64,000 nucleotides of DNA from Alphaproteobacteria bacterium (GTDB lineage Bacteria > Pseudomonadota > Alphaproteobacteria > UBA828), in assembly GCA_022826345.1 (NCBI GenBank), contig JAJDVB010000085.1, positions 1 to 64,000 on the forward strand, written 5' to 3'. The translations under genes and the position numbers were made by a program. Within the stretch, counting starts at the first letter, position 1. Every line of letters begins with the position of its first letter. Positions 16,693-28,714 of the stretch are shown one piece after another. The notes below the pieces were generated by a model that worked only from the letters and a program-made list of their open reading frames with translations, had not been told where the DNA came from and made no database searches.

Positions 16693-17703
16693 TTAGTCGT
16701 GGCTGATCACGATCTTGCCGAAGTGCGCGCCTGAGGCGAGGTGGCGGTAGGCTGCGGGAGCCTCGGCGAACGGGAAGCGCCGGTCGATCACGGGCTTGAG
16801 TCCGTTGCGGTCGATCGCCTTCGTCATCTCGTCCAGTTCGCGCCGGTTGCCCACCAGAATGCCCTTGAGGTGGACGTTCTTCCAGATCAGCGCGAGCGGG
16901 TCGTTCTCGATGCCGACTCCGCCCAGCATGCCGATCAGCGCGATGCGCGCCTGGAAGGCGGCGGCCTCGATGCTCTGCGCGAGCGTGGCGGCACCACCGG
17001 TCTCGATGATGAGATCGGCGCCGCCGGTGAGCTCGGCGACGGTCTGGCCCCAGTTCGGATCGTTCACGTAGTTGATGCCGTGAGTGGCGCCCAGCGCGCG
17101 GGCGCGGGCGAGCTTCTCGTCACTCGACGAGGTGATGACCGCGTCCGCCCCCATCATCCGCGCAATCTGAAGGCCGAAGATGGAGACGCCGCCGGTGCCG
17201 AGCAGCAGCACCGTGTCGCCCGCCTTCATCTGCCCGAACTCGACCAGCGAGACCCAGGCGGTGAGCGCGGCGCAGGGGAGGCAGGCGGCCTCCTCGTCGC
17301 TGAGCGAGTCGGGGACCGAGACGAGCGACGACGCCGGAAAGGCGGCGAGTTCCGCCAGTGTCCCGTCGCACCCGCCGCCGAGGTCGCTGCCGAAATGAGA
17401 AGGCTGCAGCCGACCGTCGAGCCAGCTCGTGAAGAGGCTCACCATCACCCGGTCGCCGGGCTTGACCCGATCCACGCCGGCGCCCACCGCCACGACCTCG
17501 CCGGTGCCATCGCTCAACGGGATCCGGTGCGCGGGCTTGGGTGCGCTGTCGATCAGGTTAAGGATCATGTGGTCGCGGTAGTTGAGCGCGCTCGCCCGAA
17601 TCTTGACCAGGGCCTCGCCCGCCGCCGGCTCGGGATCGGGCCGTTCGACCATCCGCAGGCTGTCCACGCTGCCTTGATTCGCGCCGAGCTCCCAGGCTTT
17701 CAC
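16693..17703 (-). CDS. Zinc-free MDR family alcohol dehydrogenase / quinone oxidoreductase-like
   Basis: Medium-chain dehydrogenase/reductase of about 336 residues. The GroES-like N-domain has ALNYRDHMILN in place of the catalytic-zinc cysteine motif, as in quinone-oxidoreductase-like enzymes. The Rossmann domain shows VLLLGTGGVSIFGLQIARMMGA, then NYVNDPNWGQTV, ETGGAATL and the C-terminal FPFAEAPAAYRHL and GKIVI. The GTG at 17703 is chosen because GGAGGGAGGAG lies just upstream. The frame reaches 17721. Convergent with the PNPOx gene and downstream of lpxC on the same strand. Substrate unknown. Confidence 0.9.
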   Translation of the reverse strand: MKAWELGANQGSVDSLRMVERPDPEPAAGEALVKIRASALNYRDHMILNLIDSAPKPAHRIPLSDGTGEVVAVGAGVDRVKPGDRVMVSLFTSWLDGRLQPSHFGSDLGGGCDGTLAELAAFPASSLVSVPDSLSDEEAACLPCAALTAWVSLVEFGQMKAGDTVLLLGTGGVSIFGLQIARMMGADAVITSSSDEKLARARALGATHGINYVNDPNWGQTVAELTGGADLIIETGGAATLAQSIEAAAFQARIALIGMLGGVGIENDPLALIWKNVHLKGILVGNRRELDEMTKAIDRNGLKPVIDRRFPFAEAPAAYRHLASGAHFGKIVISHD

Positions 17704-17850
17704 CGTCGCTCCTCCCTCCACCCGTTATCGCAGATCAGCGCCAGACGACCCTGCCCGCGAGCGCAGGTCAGGCGCGCGGGCGTCTCATACTACTGTTGAA
17801 TGTTGAGAGTGGAATTAGCCGCACACAACCGCCAATGGAGCGGCCCGGCT

Positions 17851-18765
17851 TCACGCGATGGCGGCGACCGGCTCGCGCTCCGGCTCGCCGAAGGCCGCAT
17901 CGTGCTCCGTGCCGACGAGGCGCCACGCGCCGGGATCGTCGAACAGGGCGGAGAGCAGCGCGTGGTTCATGCCGTGCCCGGAGCGCAGGCAGCGGACATG
18001 GCCGATGATCGGCGCACCGGCAAGGTAAAGATCGCCGATGAGGTCGAGCGCCTTGTGGCGCGCGCACTCATCGGCGTAGCGCAGTCCATCCTCATTGAGG
18101 GGGCCATCGTCGCCGATGACCACGGTGTTCTCGAGCGACCCGCCCTGGCCCATGCCCGCGGCGAGGATTCCCGCCACGTCCGACTCCCGGCAGAAGGTCC
18201 GGGCCCGCGCGAGCTCGGTGCGGAAGCTGGTGTGCAGCGGATCGAAGACCACCGACTGATAGCCCAGCGCTGGATGGTCGAAGTCGATATCGCAGCGAAT
18301 GGAGAACGTGTCCGATGGAGTCACGCTGATATACCGGTCGTCGTCGCCGAGACTGACCGGCTTGAGCACCTCGATCATGCGCCGGGGCGCGCACTGCTCG
18401 ACGATGCCGGCGCACTCGATGAGGAAGACGAACGGCGCGGCGCTCCCGTCCATCGCGGGAACCTCCTCGCCGTCCAGCTCGACCACTGCATTGTCGATGC
18501 CGCAGCCCGCGAAGGCGGCCATGAGGTGCTCGATGGTCCGGACCGAGGCCGTGCCGTTGCCGATCGCCGTGCAGAGCGCCGCGTCGACGACGTTGCCGTA
18601 GACCGCCTCGATCATCCGATCGGAGCCCGCCGGCTGGTCGGTGCGGCAGAAGACGATGCCGGTGCCGGGCGGCGCCGGGCGCAGCTCCATGCGCACCTTG
18701 CGGTTGCTGTGGACGCCGATGCCGGCGCAGTGAATAACCGATTTGAGGGTTTGTTGTGGAATCAT
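17851..18765 (-). CDS. lpxC: UDP-3-O-acyl-N-acetylglucosamine deacetylase
   Basis: Zinc deacetylase that commits UDP-3-O-acyl-GlcNAc to lipid A synthesis. QQTLKSVIHCAGIGVHSNRKV opens the protein. The zinc and catalytic residues are in TIEHLMAAFAGCGIDN and ELDGEEVPAMDGSA, then HKALDLIGDLYLAG and PIIGHV carry the second His-Asp-His set. 304 residues from the ATG at 18765, normal length. The frame runs up to 18852, but those residues are not conserved. As in many proteobacteria it follows ftsZ, here 243 bases downstream, and the intervening DNA is AT-rich enough to hold its own promoter. Confidence 0.98.
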   Translation of the reverse strand: MIPQQTLKSVIHCAGIGVHSNRKVRMELRPAPPGTGIVFCRTDQPAGSDRMIEAVYGNVVDAALCTAIGNGTASVRTIEHLMAAFAGCGIDNAVVELDGEEVPAMDGSAAPFVFLIECAGIVEQCAPRRMIEVLKPVSLGDDDRYISVTPSDTFSIRCDIDFDHPALGYQSVVFDPLHTSFRTELARARTFCRESDVAGILAAGMGQGGSLENTVVIGDDGPLNEDGLRYADECARHKALDLIGDLYLAGAPIIGHVRCLRSGHGMNHALLSALFDDPGAWRLVGTEHDAAFGEPEREPVAAIA

Positions 18766-19008
18766 CACTCTATCTGATTTGGGCGCGGGCCGCCCCCTTG
18801 GCCATTCACGCCAGATCGCCACCCCTTCGTCCTGCCGGTCTTGCCAAGGCATGTGGCGCGTTTGCCAGCCGGGCCCGACCTAGCCGCGAGAGGAATCGGC
18901 GATCTCGGTCGGAAGCGATCCTGACAAACGCGCCACAAGCGAGCAAATCACTGTTTGTTACGAGATGTTACAGTCCTTTTCTTCTGTTCATCTGGCCTAG
19001 CGCCCTGC

Positions 19009-20979
19009 TCAGTTGGCTTGGCGGCGGAGAAACGCCGGAATGTCGAGCGGGTCCTCCGTGCCGCCGGGCGCCCTGCTGGAGGGCGAGAACCCGTCGAGGA
19101 GCGGCCCGGGCGTAGGCGCTGCGGCCTTGGGCGCACTGCTTCCCAGCGCCGGTGACGGCGCCGGTGCCGGTGCCCCGCGCGTCTCCCCGCCCTGAGTCGG
19201 GGCGGGCGTTGGCGCCGAAGCAGTCGGCTTTGGCATCCCGCCGCCGTGCGCCGGCGCCTTTTCGGTGCGCGACGACGGCTCCGAACGGAGCCGGGCCTCC
19301 GGAGCGCTCTTCTGCGGGCCACCCGGCTTCGCCTCCGCCGACGCGGGCGTGCGCGGCGCGGTGCCGGTCGAAGGCGTTTCACCCTCGACGCCATTGCGCC
19401 GTGCCCGCCCGGTGCCGGTCATCCGCTCGAAGAGCGAAGGCCTGCCGGACGGCGTGGCTTCGCTTCCTTCCACACGGCGGGGTGAGGGCGCCGAACGCTC
19501 GATCGCCGGGCGCTCGGTCCGCTGGCGATCAGTCGCCGGGCGGTCGAGCGGCAGGCTGGGCTTCTTCTCCGGCGCCCTGGCTTCCGGCGGCGTGAACCGC
19601 GCCGCCGGTCGCTCGGCTTTCGCCTCGGCGGCTGCCACGGTCGCCCGAGCGGCAACACCGCCCGCCGGGCTCGCCGCCACCGCCCTGTGCTCCTGCCTCG
19701 CCCGCGATTCGGCGGGTGCCGGAGCCCGAGCGCTGGGGGAGGCCGACGGCTGCGGCGTGGCGGGCACTGCCGGCGCGGACTGGGTCCCGCCGCCCACGGC
19801 CGCCGACTCCGCGACCGCCTCGGCCACCGGGATGACGAGGTCAGACTCGTCCGTTCCGGTCGCTGCGGAGGGCAGTGCCGCTTCCGGTTCGACGACCTCC
19901 TTCTCGGGCTCGGCCGCCGACATCGTGGAGCCACCGCCGCTCGCGCCCTTGCGGTCGGAGAAGCCGAGGACGTGGATGTTGTCGCCGGAGTCCGGGATCG
20001 GCGCACGAACCTCGTCCGAGTCGATTCCGGTGGCGATGACGGCGACGCGCATGTGGCCGTCCATCTTCTGATCGAGGCTGGTGCCAAAGATGATGGTGGC
20101 TTCCTCGTCAACCTGCTTGCAGATGCGCGATGCCGCCGTGTCCACTTCGTGAAGCGTGACGTCGGTACCGCCGGTGACGTTGATGAGCACACCACGCGCC
20201 CCTTCGATCGACGCATTGTCGAGCAGCGGGTTGTTGATCGCTGCCTCGGCCGCCTCGGTGGCGCGGTTCTCGCCCTCGGCCTCCCCAGTGCCCATCATCG
20301 CTTTGCCCATGGTGCCCATCACCGTGCGGATGTCGGCGAAATCGAGGTTGATGAGGCCGGGATTGACCATCAGATCGGTGACCCCACGCACGCCCGCGTG
20401 CAGCACGTCGTCGGCCATGCCGAAGGCGTCCGCAAACGTGGTGTCTTCGCTCGCCACGCAGAACAGGTTCTGGTTGGGGATGACGATCAGCGTGTCCACG
20501 TACTGGTGGAGCTCCTGAATCCCGCGCTCCGCGATCCGCATACGCTGCGAGCCCTCGAAGTGGAAGGGCTTGGTGACGACGCCCACGGTGAGGATGCCGT
20601 GCTCCCGCGCCGCGCGGGCGATCACGGGCGCGGCGCCTGTGCCGGTGCCGCCGCCCATGCCGGCGGCGATGAACACCATGTTGTTCCCTTGCAGGTAGCT
20701 CTGGATATCGTCGAGGGCTTCCTCGGCGGCCACCTTGCCGATATCGGCGCGTGCGCCGGCGCCCAGCCCCTGGGTGATGTTGACACCGAGGCGGACCCGA
20801 TTCTCGCACAGCGACTGGAAGAGCGACTGCGCGTCGGTGTTGGCGGCGACGAAGTCGACGCCCTCCAGCTCGCCGGCGATCATGTTGTTGACGGCATTGC
20901 CGCCGGCACCGCCGACTCCGAAGACCGTGATGCGCGGTCGGTTTTCCGGTTGCCGCTCCGGCATGAAATCGATGGTCAT
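19009..20979 (-). CDS. ftsZ: Cell division protein FtsZ
   Basis: Tubulin-like GTPase that forms the division ring. The N-domain begins [20 protein letters not shown], the tubulin signature is [13 protein letters not shown], and the T7-like loop [16 protein letters not shown] completes the GTPase site. The core ends near residue 320. A disordered Pro/Ala/Arg-rich linker of over 300 residues follows, then the conserved C-terminal peptide [14 protein letters not shown] that binds FtsA. 656 residues in all, far longer than the 383 of E. coli and long even for alphaproteobacteria. The start at 20979 has a strong AAAGGAGGG site; the frame extends to 21306 but overlaps ftsA. Confidence 0.98.
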   Translation of the reverse strand: MTIDFMPERQPENRPRITVFGVGGAGGNAVNNMIAGELEGVDFVAANTDAQSLFQSLCENRVRLGVNITQGLGAGARADIGKVAAEEALDDIQSYLQGNNMVFIAAGMGGGTGTGAAPVIARAAREHGILTVGVVTKPFHFEGSQRMRIAERGIQELHQYVDTLIVIPNQNLFCVASEDTTFADAFGMADDVLHAGVRGVTDLMVNPGLINLDFADIRTVMGTMGKAMMGTGEAEGENRATEAAEAAINNPLLDNASIEGARGVLINVTGGTDVTLHEVDTAASRICKQVDEEATIIFGTSLDQKMDGHMRVAVIATGIDSDEVRAPIPDSGDNIHVLGFSDRKGASGGGSTMSAAEPEKEVVEPEAALPSAATGTDESDLVIPVAEAVAESAAVGGGTQSAPAVPATPQPSASPSARAPAPAESRARQEHRAVAASPAGGVAARATVAAAEAKAERPAARFTPPEARAPEKKPSLPLDRPATDRQRTERPAIERSAPSPRRVEGSEATPSGRPSLFERMTGTGRARRNGVEGETPSTGTAPRTPASAEAKPGGPQKSAPEARLRSEPSSRTEKAPAHGGGMPKPTASAPTPAPTQGGETRGAPAPAPSPALGSSAPKAAAPTPGPLLDGFSPSSRAPGGTEDPLDIPAFLRRQAN

Positions 20980-20990
20980 CGTACCCTCCT

Positions 20991-22253
20991 TTACGGTGTT
21001 CTTTGACCCGTCTGTTCCGAGAAGTTGCCCCTCAGCCAGCGGCTGAGGTGTGACAAGGTGTTGGTGAAGCGCCCGACCGACTCGTCGCGGGCGGACCTGG
21101 TCCACGGCTCCGCGTGCTTGCGCATTGCGTAGACGAGCAGGCCGGCAGAGGTTGCGAACTCGGGCCCCGAGACGGCTTGCGCCAGACCAGGGAGTGAGAG
21201 CGGGCGAGCAAGCCGCACCTGCTTGTCGAGGATGCGGCTCGCGAGCTCGGCCATGGCGAAGCTCTGACTCGCGCCGCCGCTGATGACGACGCGGTTGCCC
21301 GACCACCTGTCGAGCCCGCTCGCCTCGATGCGGGCGCGAGCAAACTCGAGGGTCTCTTCCATGCGGGCGCGCATGATCCGCGTGAGCATCGAGCGCGGCA
21401 CATGGTGGACGGAGCCGGAGCAGCCGTTCTCAGGGCCGATCTCCGGCACCTCGATGCTGTCGTTACCGTCCGCCGTTTCGTCCACGGGGCTCCCGTGCAG
21501 CCGCTTCATGCGCTCCGCGCTTGCGATCGGTGTCGACAAGCCCTGCGCGATGTCGTTGGTGACGTGATCCCCGCCGATGGGGAGCGTCTCGGTCCACATC
21601 AGATTGCCGCCGCCGAAGATCGCGAGCTTGGTCGTGCCGCCGCCGATGTCGATGCAGGTGACACCCAGATCGATCTCGTCGGAGACCAGGCACGCGAGGC
21701 CCGAGGCGTAGCCGGCGGCCACCGGCGCTGCGACCTGCAGATCGCAGCGGGAGACGCAGGAGAGCAGGTTGCGCAGGCCGCCGTGGGCGACGCTCACCAT
21801 GTGCAAGCGCACCTGGAGGCTGTCCGCGTACATGCCACGCGGGTCCCTGATTCCGGGCGCTCCGTCGAGGGCGTAGTCGATGGGCACGGCGTGCACGATG
21901 TCGCGCTCGCCCCCCTCGTCCGACACGTGAAGCTGGTCGAACGCGCGCTGGATGTCATGCTCCGTGACCTCACGCCCACCAATCTCGACCTCGACGTCGG
22001 CGAAGCTCGAGCTGGGCGCGCCGCCCGACGTGCCGACGAAGACGCTGCGGACGTTCTCGCCGGCCATGCGCTCGGCGCGGTGAACGGCGGTGCGGATCGC
22101 GCCCTCCGCCGCCTCCATATCGACGACCCGGCCGGCGTGCATGCCGGCGGCGACCTCCTGGCCGCTGCCGACGACGGCGAGCGTGCCTTCGGCGTCGCGG
22201 TGGGCGAGGAGGCAGGCCACCTTGGTCGTGCCGATGTCGAGGGCGGCGATCAC
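20991..22253 (-). CDS. ftsA: Cell division protein FtsA
   Basis: Actin-like ATPase that tethers FtsZ to the membrane. [17 protein letters not shown] is the phosphate-1 loop, [17 protein letters not shown] phosphate-2, and [21 protein letters not shown] the adenosine motif. The SHS2 1C domain lies between them. The C-terminal region is expected to carry an amphipathic membrane helix (LSRWLRGNF). The start is the GTG at 22253 with AGGAG about ten bases upstream, giving 420 residues. The open frame continues to 22817 through ftsQ and is not coding there. Eleven bases separate ftsA from ftsZ. Confidence 0.97.
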   Translation of the reverse strand: MIAALDIGTTKVACLLAHRDAEGTLAVVGSGQEVAAGMHAGRVVDMEAAEGAIRTAVHRAERMAGENVRSVFVGTSGGAPSSSFADVEVEIGGREVTEHDIQRAFDQLHVSDEGGERDIVHAVPIDYALDGAPGIRDPRGMYADSLQVRLHMVSVAHGGLRNLLSCVSRCDLQVAAPVAAGYASGLACLVSDEIDLGVTCIDIGGGTTKLAIFGGGNLMWTETLPIGGDHVTNDIAQGLSTPIASAERMKRLHGSPVDETADGNDSIEVPEIGPENGCSGSVHHVPRSMLTRIMRARMEETLEFARARIEASGLDRWSGNRVVISGGASQSFAMAELASRILDKQVRLARPLSLPGLAQAVSGPEFATSAGLLVYAMRKHAEPWTRSARDESVGRFTNTLSHLSRWLRGNFSEQTGQRTP

Positions 22254-22275
22254 GTTGCGTTCGCTCCTGGTCTCG

Positions 22276-23121
22276 TCATGTCCGGTCGTCGGCCGGCAGC
22301 TCGGGCGGCCGGATGCGGACGATGGTCCGGTCGGGGAGGCGCAGGTCGACCACGGCAATCGGCTCGTCGAGGAGGCGGTGTTCGCCGATCTCCCTGACGA
22401 GACGAGCCCAGGCAGCGCCGATCTCGCGCTCCGGCAGCTTGGCTTCGAGGCCGTTGTGGAAGTGAATCGTCCAGCGCCGCCCGCCGATCCAGGTGGCCGC
22501 CTGAACCCGCCTCGATAGCGCCGGATCGGTTGCCATGGCGTCGAGCAGCGCCGGCATGTGCGGGAGCGCGTCATCGCCCACGACGATCGGCAGATGGGCG
22601 AAACGGCCGATCGGCTCCGCACCGATCTCCGTTCCGGCGCGGTCGACCATGACCAGCCGCTGGTTGCGCTGCCAGAGCGCCACTGGTTGGCGCTCGACGA
22701 TGTGCACGTGGAGCGTGGACGGCAGACGCCGCTCGACCGTCGCGCTCTCGATCCAGCCAATAGCCTCGACCCGGCCCCGCGCGGAGGCGAGGTCGACGGC
22801 AAAGATGGGCGTACCAATATCGACGCCGGTTGCCGTGCGGACCGCCTCGGCCGAGGTGCGCTCGCTCCCCGACGTTTCGATCCGCTGCACCGTCATGCCC
22901 GCGCCTGCCGTGGCCGACACGAAGCCCACCCGGATGTCCTCGCCCACGGCTGCGAGCGTGCCGGGCTGCACGACCCAGATCGCGGCGGCGACTGCCACGC
23001 CGCCCAAGAGAGCGCACGTCCCCCACCTGATCGCGCGCCGCGAGACGAAGCGGGACGCGGCCAGGCGCGGCGCGGGCTGCGCACCCTGCTTCTGAGCGCC
23101 GAAGAGGCTCAGCTGTCGCAT
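22276..23121 (-). CDS. ftsQ: Cell division protein FtsQ
   Basis: Bitopic membrane protein of the divisome core with FtsL and FtsB. A short cytoplasmic basic N-terminus, one membrane helix (TCALLGGVAVAAAIWVV), a POTRA domain (VQRIETSGSERTSAEAVRTATGV) and the beta domain follow (ESATVERRLPSTLHVHIVERQPVALWQ). 281 residues. Its start overlaps the end of ddl by 13 bases, and ftsA starts 22 bases after its stop. Confidence 0.96.
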   Translation of the reverse strand: MRQLSLFGAQKQGAQPAPRLAASRFVSRRAIRWGTCALLGGVAVAAAIWVVQPGTLAAVGEDIRVGFVSATAGAGMTVQRIETSGSERTSAEAVRTATGVDIGTPIFAVDLASARGRVEAIGWIESATVERRLPSTLHVHIVERQPVALWQRNQRLVMVDRAGTEIGAEPIGRFAHLPIVVGDDALPHMPALLDAMATDPALSRRVQAATWIGGRRWTIHFHNGLEAKLPEREIGAAWARLVREIGEHRLLDEPIAVVDLRLPDRTIVRIRPPELPADDRT

Positions 23122-24029
23122 GCGGCGTTCTCCACGAGCCAGCAGACGAGCTCCTCGAAGCTGATGCCGACGTCAGCGGCGATCTCGGGCACGAGCGAGA
23201 GCGGCGTCATGCCCGGCTGGGTGTTGATTTCCAGCAGGTAGAACTGTCCCGGCTCGCCGGCCGTGTCGTCGTAGCGCAGGTCGGCGCGGGTCACGCCGCG
23301 GCAGCCAAGCGCCCGGTGGGCGGTGAGTGCGATCTTCAGCGCCTCGGCGTAGGCATCCGGGTGAATGGGCGCCGGCATGTGATGGTCGGCATAGCCTTCG
23401 GTGTATTTCGCTTCGTAGTCGTAGAAGCGCCCCTTCGGCCTGATCTCGATGGCGCCCAACGCGCGTTCCCCCATCACCGCGACCTGGATCTCGCGACCGG
23501 GGATGTAACGCTCGACCAGCACCTGTTCGCCAAAGGTCCAGTCACCGTTGGGGAGCGCCGCGTTGTCGCCGCTGAAGACCAGGTGGACGCCCACGCTGGA
23601 GCCCTGGTCGAGTGGCTTGATCACGTAGGGTGGCTCGCCTGCGGCACCGGCAGCGATATCGGCGCGGCACATCACCTGACCCTCGGGGCAGGTGAGCCCG
23701 GCATCGGCGAAGAGCCGCTTCGCCGCCGGCTTGTCCATCGCCAGAGCCGAAGCCAGAACACCGGAGTGGGTGTAAGGCAGACCCATGACCTCGAGCAGTC
23801 CCTGGACGCAGCCGTCTTCGCCGATGGAGCCGTGCAGGGCGTTGAACACAACGTCCGGCCGGACCTCCGCCAGCGTCGTCGGCAGGTCGCGCGTCACGTC
23901 GACGCCGGTGACGCGATAGCCGCTCCCGACAAGCGCACGCTCCACGGCGGCGCCGGAGACCAGCGACACCTCGCGCTCGGCGGACCACCCGCCCATCAGC
24001 ACGGCGACATGCTTGCCTGCGGCGCTCAT
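23109..24029 (-). CDS. ddl: D-alanine--D-alanine ligase
   Basis: ATP-grasp ligase making D-Ala-D-Ala for the peptidoglycan stem peptide. HVAVLMGGWSAEREVSLVSG is the N-terminal signature, NALHGSIGEDGCVQGLLE binds the first substrate, and YVIKPLDQGSSVGVH with LLEINTQPGMTPLSLVPE makes up the ATP and magnesium sites. 306 residues from the ATG at 24029; the frame goes on to 24092 inside murB. It overlaps murB by four bases and ftsQ by 13, the DdlB arrangement of the dcw cluster. Confidence 0.98.
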   Translation of the reverse strand: MSAAGKHVAVLMGGWSAEREVSLVSGAAVERALVGSGYRVTGVDVTRDLPTTLAEVRPDVVFNALHGSIGEDGCVQGLLEVMGLPYTHSGVLASALAMDKPAAKRLFADAGLTCPEGQVMCRADIAAGAAGEPPYVIKPLDQGSSVGVHLVFSGDNAALPNGDWTFGEQVLVERYIPGREIQVAVMGERALGAIEIRPKGRFYDYEAKYTEGYADHHMPAPIHPDAYAEALKIALTAHRALGCRGVTRADLRYDDTAGEPGQFYLLEINTQPGMTPLSLVPEIAADVGISFEELVCWLVENAACDS

Positions 24030-24984
24030 TCCGCCTTCTCCCCGCCGTCCTGCGGCCAGCGGCCGTGGCGGCCGATCCTCCGGATTTCCCACTGGAGCGA
24101 GAGGCCGGTCTTCTCCTCGACCCGGCGGCGGACCTCCTCGCCCAGACCCTCGATGTCCGAGGCCGTGGCACCATCGGCGTTGACGATGAAGTTGCAGTGC
24201 TGCTCCGAGATCTGGGCGCCGCCGCGCGTGAGCCCGCGGCAGCCGGCCTCGTCGATCAGCTCCCAGGCCGAATGCCCCGCGGGGTTGGTGAATGTACTGC
24301 CGCCGGTGCGCGCGCGAATCGGCTGGCTCGCCTCGCGCTGGGCGTTGATCTCTTCCATGTGGCGAGCGATGGCGGCGGGCTCACCGCGCCGCCCGGCCAG
24401 CATCGCAGAGACGAAGATCCAGTCTTGCGGCACCGCCGAGTGTCGATAGGAAAATCCCATCGCGTCCGGCGTGAGCACGTGCATGGCGCCGTCACCGTCC
24501 AGCGCCTTTGCCTCGACGAGGACATCCGCCATCTCGTACCCGTAGGCGCCCGCGTTCATGCGGAGCGCGCCGCCGACGGTGCCGGGGATGCCGCTCAGGA
24601 AGGCCAGTCCGTCCACACCCTGGTCGCGGCAGTAGCGGGCGACGTTCATGTCGAGAGCGCCGGCGCCAACGTCGACCAGCGCGCGCTCGCCCTTCCAGCG
24701 GACGCTCGTATCGCGAAAGCCTTGGCGCAGGCGGATGACGACGCCTTCCACACCGCCGTCGCGCACCAGCAGGTTGGAGCCGAGACCGACTGCCGTCACC
24801 GGCACGTCGGCAGGCCGGGTGGCGAGGAAGTGCGCCAGGTCGTCGATGTCCGCCGGCCGGAACACCACGTCCGCGCGCCCGCCGGCGCGGAACCAGACGG
24901 TGCGGGAGAGGTCGACGTCCAAGGCGTAGCGGCCCCGGACCGCAGGCAGCCGTTCGATCCAGTCCGCCATCTTCGAATGCGCGA

Positions 24985-24988
<4 letters not shown>
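24026..24988 (-). CDS. murB: UDP-N-acetylenolpyruvoylglucosamine reductase
   Basis: FAD and NADPH enzyme that reduces enolpyruvyl-UDP-GlcNAc to UDP-MurNAc. The FAD-binding PCMH domain holds [19 protein letters not shown] and [21 protein letters not shown]. The C-terminal domain holds the catalytic serine region ([12 protein letters not shown]). The shorter type IIb layout is visible. 320 residues. Both ends overlap neighbours by four bases (ATGA), so translation is coupled to murC and ddl. Confidence 0.98.
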
Positions 24989-26426
<1,438 letters not shown>

Positions 26427-26430
<4 letters not shown>

Positions 26431-27581
26431 GCCGCACCCCCCGCATGCTCGGGCACCGGGTGTCCTGGGAGTGACCCGTTGATCAGTCCCTCGATGAGAT
26501 CCGCCAGCGCGCGCGCCGCATCGGGCCGCGCGAAGTTCGCCGCCGCGGCAGCCCGCTGCGCCAGCTGCGCGGGCTCGCCCATCAGCGTCGTGAGCTCCTG
26601 AGCCAGCCGCTCGGCCGTGAACTCCTTTTGCGCGACCATGGTCGCGGCGCCGGCTGCGACCAGGGCGCGGCCGTTCGCGCTCTGATGGTCGTCGGCGGCG
26701 ATCGGCAGCGGCACCAGGATCGCCGGGCGTCCCGCCGCTGCGAGCTCTGCGATGGTCGACGCACCCGCCCGACAGATCACGAGGTGGGATTCGCTGAGAC
26801 GCGCCGGGATATCGTCGAAGAAGGGCGCAAGGCTCGCCTCCACCCCTGCTTCGGCGTAGGCACGCTCGACGCCGGCGAGATCCTCCGGGCGACACTGCTG
26901 GCTGACCTCGATCCGCTCACGCAAAGTCTGCGGCAGCGCCGCGATGGCCGCCGGCACGACCTCCGCGAAGATGCGCGCACCTTGGCTCCCACCCGTGACC
27001 AGCAGGTGGAATTGTCCGCCCGCTGCGGGCGGCTCGTAGTCCGCCCCGCGCAGCGCCGCGATGGCCGCGCGAACCGGGTTGCCCACATGGGTAACGAGGG
27101 CCGCCCGGTTGCGGGGGATGCGCGCGGTCTCGGGGAACGAGGTAGCGATGGCCGACGCGCGGCGTGCGAGCATCCGGTTGGCCCGGCCCAGCACCGCATT
27201 CTGCTCGTGCAGCACGCTCGGTATACCGAGCCGCCCGCTCGCCACCAGCGGCGGCACCGACGGGTAGCCGCCGAAGCCCACGGCGGCGGCCGGCCGAATC
27301 CGGCGCAGCACGCGCGCCGCCTGCATGACCGCTCGCGCGAGCCCGAGCACGGCAGTGACGCGTGCCAGGGGTCCGCGCACGCTGGGACTGCGAGCCGCGA
27401 TGGCGTGGCGTTCGATGCGCCCGAGAACGTCGCCGAAGGCGGCGCCCCTCCGATCCGTCATGAGAACAAGACGACGGCCACGCGCTTCCAGTTCCACCGC
27501 GAGAGCTTCCGCCGGGAACACGTGGCCGCCAGTTCCGCCTGCTGCGAGGAGAATGGGAGGGTTGGGCGCAGGCGTTCTCAA
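26427..27581 (-). CDS. murG: Lipid II synthase MurG (GlcNAc transferase)
   Basis: Membrane-associated GT-B glycosyltransferase that adds GlcNAc to lipid I. Its three glycine loops are visible: [28 protein letters not shown] and [13 protein letters not shown]. The C-terminal donor site [24 protein letters not shown] is intact. The start is a TTG at 27581 overlapping the ftsW stop (TTGA), with AAGGA upstream. This gives 384 residues. The frame runs far upstream through ftsW and that part is not coding. Confidence 0.97.
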
Positions 27582-28714
27582 AGTTCGTATCCTTCGTCGC
27601 TCCACCGCTCGCGGGTCAGCGCGAGCACCATTCCGAGGCCGATGGCCGTCGCCATCGCCGACGAGCCTCCGTAGCTCAGGAACGGAAGGGTCATTCCCTT
27701 GGCGGGCAGGAGCCTGATGGCGACTCCCATGTTGATCAGGGCCTGAAAGCCGAATTGGGCGAGCAGGCCGGAGACCGCGACCACCGCGAACAGGTCGCGC
27801 CCGCGCATGGCGCGGGCGAAGCCGCGGACAACGATGAAGCCGAACAGCCCGATGATCACGATGCAGGCGATGACGCCGAATTCTTCGGCGGCAACGGCGA
27901 AGATGAAGTCGGTGTGGGCATCGGGCAGCACGTGCTTGACGACCCCCTCGCCGGGTCCTCGGCCGAAGAGCCCGCCGGCCTCGAAGGCACGGAGCGAGGT
28001 GTCGACCTGATAGGTGTCGCCGGTCGTGGGGTCGATGAACTGGTCGATGCGCGCCTTGACGTGCGTCAGGTTGTGGTAGGCGAACACGAGGCCGCCGGCG
28101 ATCGCCACCCCGCCCAGTACGGCTAGGACGAGCGGCATGCCGACCACGAACATCTGCACGAACCAGACGGCGGCCACCGTCACCGCCATCCCGATATCGG
28201 GCTGCAGGACGAGGAGGAGCGCCGCGACCGCCACGGGCAGCGATGCGAGAAACATGCTGTAGGGCAGCTTGTCGTCCCGCGGCCGCGTCAGGACCGCGGC
28301 CAGGAACACCGCGAGGCAGGGCTTGACGAACTCCGACGGCTGCAGGTGGAAGCCGCCGAGCGACAGCCAGCGGCGCGCGCCGTTCAACTCCAAGCCGGCG
28401 ATGAGGGTGAGCGCGAGCAGGGCGATGCCGAGCACGGTGCCGGCGGTGCCAATGCGCTGAATGCCGGTGCGGGAGAGCAGCGAGACGGCGATCATCACGA
28501 TCAACGCCACCGGCAAGAAGAGCAGTTGCTGCCGGGCGAAGTGGAACGGGTCGAGGCCGATCCGCTCGGCCGCCGCGGGACTCGAGGCCAGCGCCAGGGC
28601 CGCGCCCAGCAGCATGAGCAGCAGCACCGCCGTCAGCATCCAGCGGTCGACGGTCCACCACCAGCGCCCGAGCACACTGGTGTCCGTGCGGGAGAAGGGC
28701 GTCACCTGGTCCAC
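27578..28714 (-). CDS. ftsW: Peptidoglycan glycosyltransferase FtsW
   Basis: SEDS-family polymerase of septal peptidoglycan, with about ten membrane helices across 378 residues. Recognisable segments are GAARRWLSLGGFHLQPSEFVK, DIGMAVTVAAVWFVQ, FIFAVAAEEFGVIACI and the C-terminal LPAKGMTLPFLSYGGSSAMA. The catalytic aspartate of SEDS proteins should lie in the large periplasmic loop near AYHNLTHVKARIDQFIDP. Overlaps murD by 13 bases and murG by four. Confidence 0.97.
   Translation of the reverse strand: MDQVTPFSRTDTSVLGRWWWTVDRWMLTAVLLLMLLGAALALASSPAAAERIGLDPFHFARQQLLFLPVALIVMIAVSLLSRTGIQRIGTAGTVLGIALLALTLIAGLELNGARRWLSLGGFHLQPSEFVKPCLAVFLAAVLTRPRDDKLPYSMFLASLPVAVAALLLVLQPDIGMAVTVAAVWFVQMFVVGMPLVLAVLGGVAIAGGLVFAYHNLTHVKARIDQFIDPTTGDTYQVDTSLRAFEAGGLFGRGPGEGVVKHVLPDAHTDFIFAVAAEEFGVIACIVIIGLFGFIVVRGFARAMRGRDLFAVVAVSGLLAQFGFQALINMGVAIRLLPAKGMTLPFLSYGGSSAMATAIGLGMVLALTRERWSDEGYEL

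Noticed and set aside
17851..18852. Longer lpxC start at 18852
   Set aside because: The extra 29 residues are unconserved; similarity begins with MIPQQTLK at 18765.
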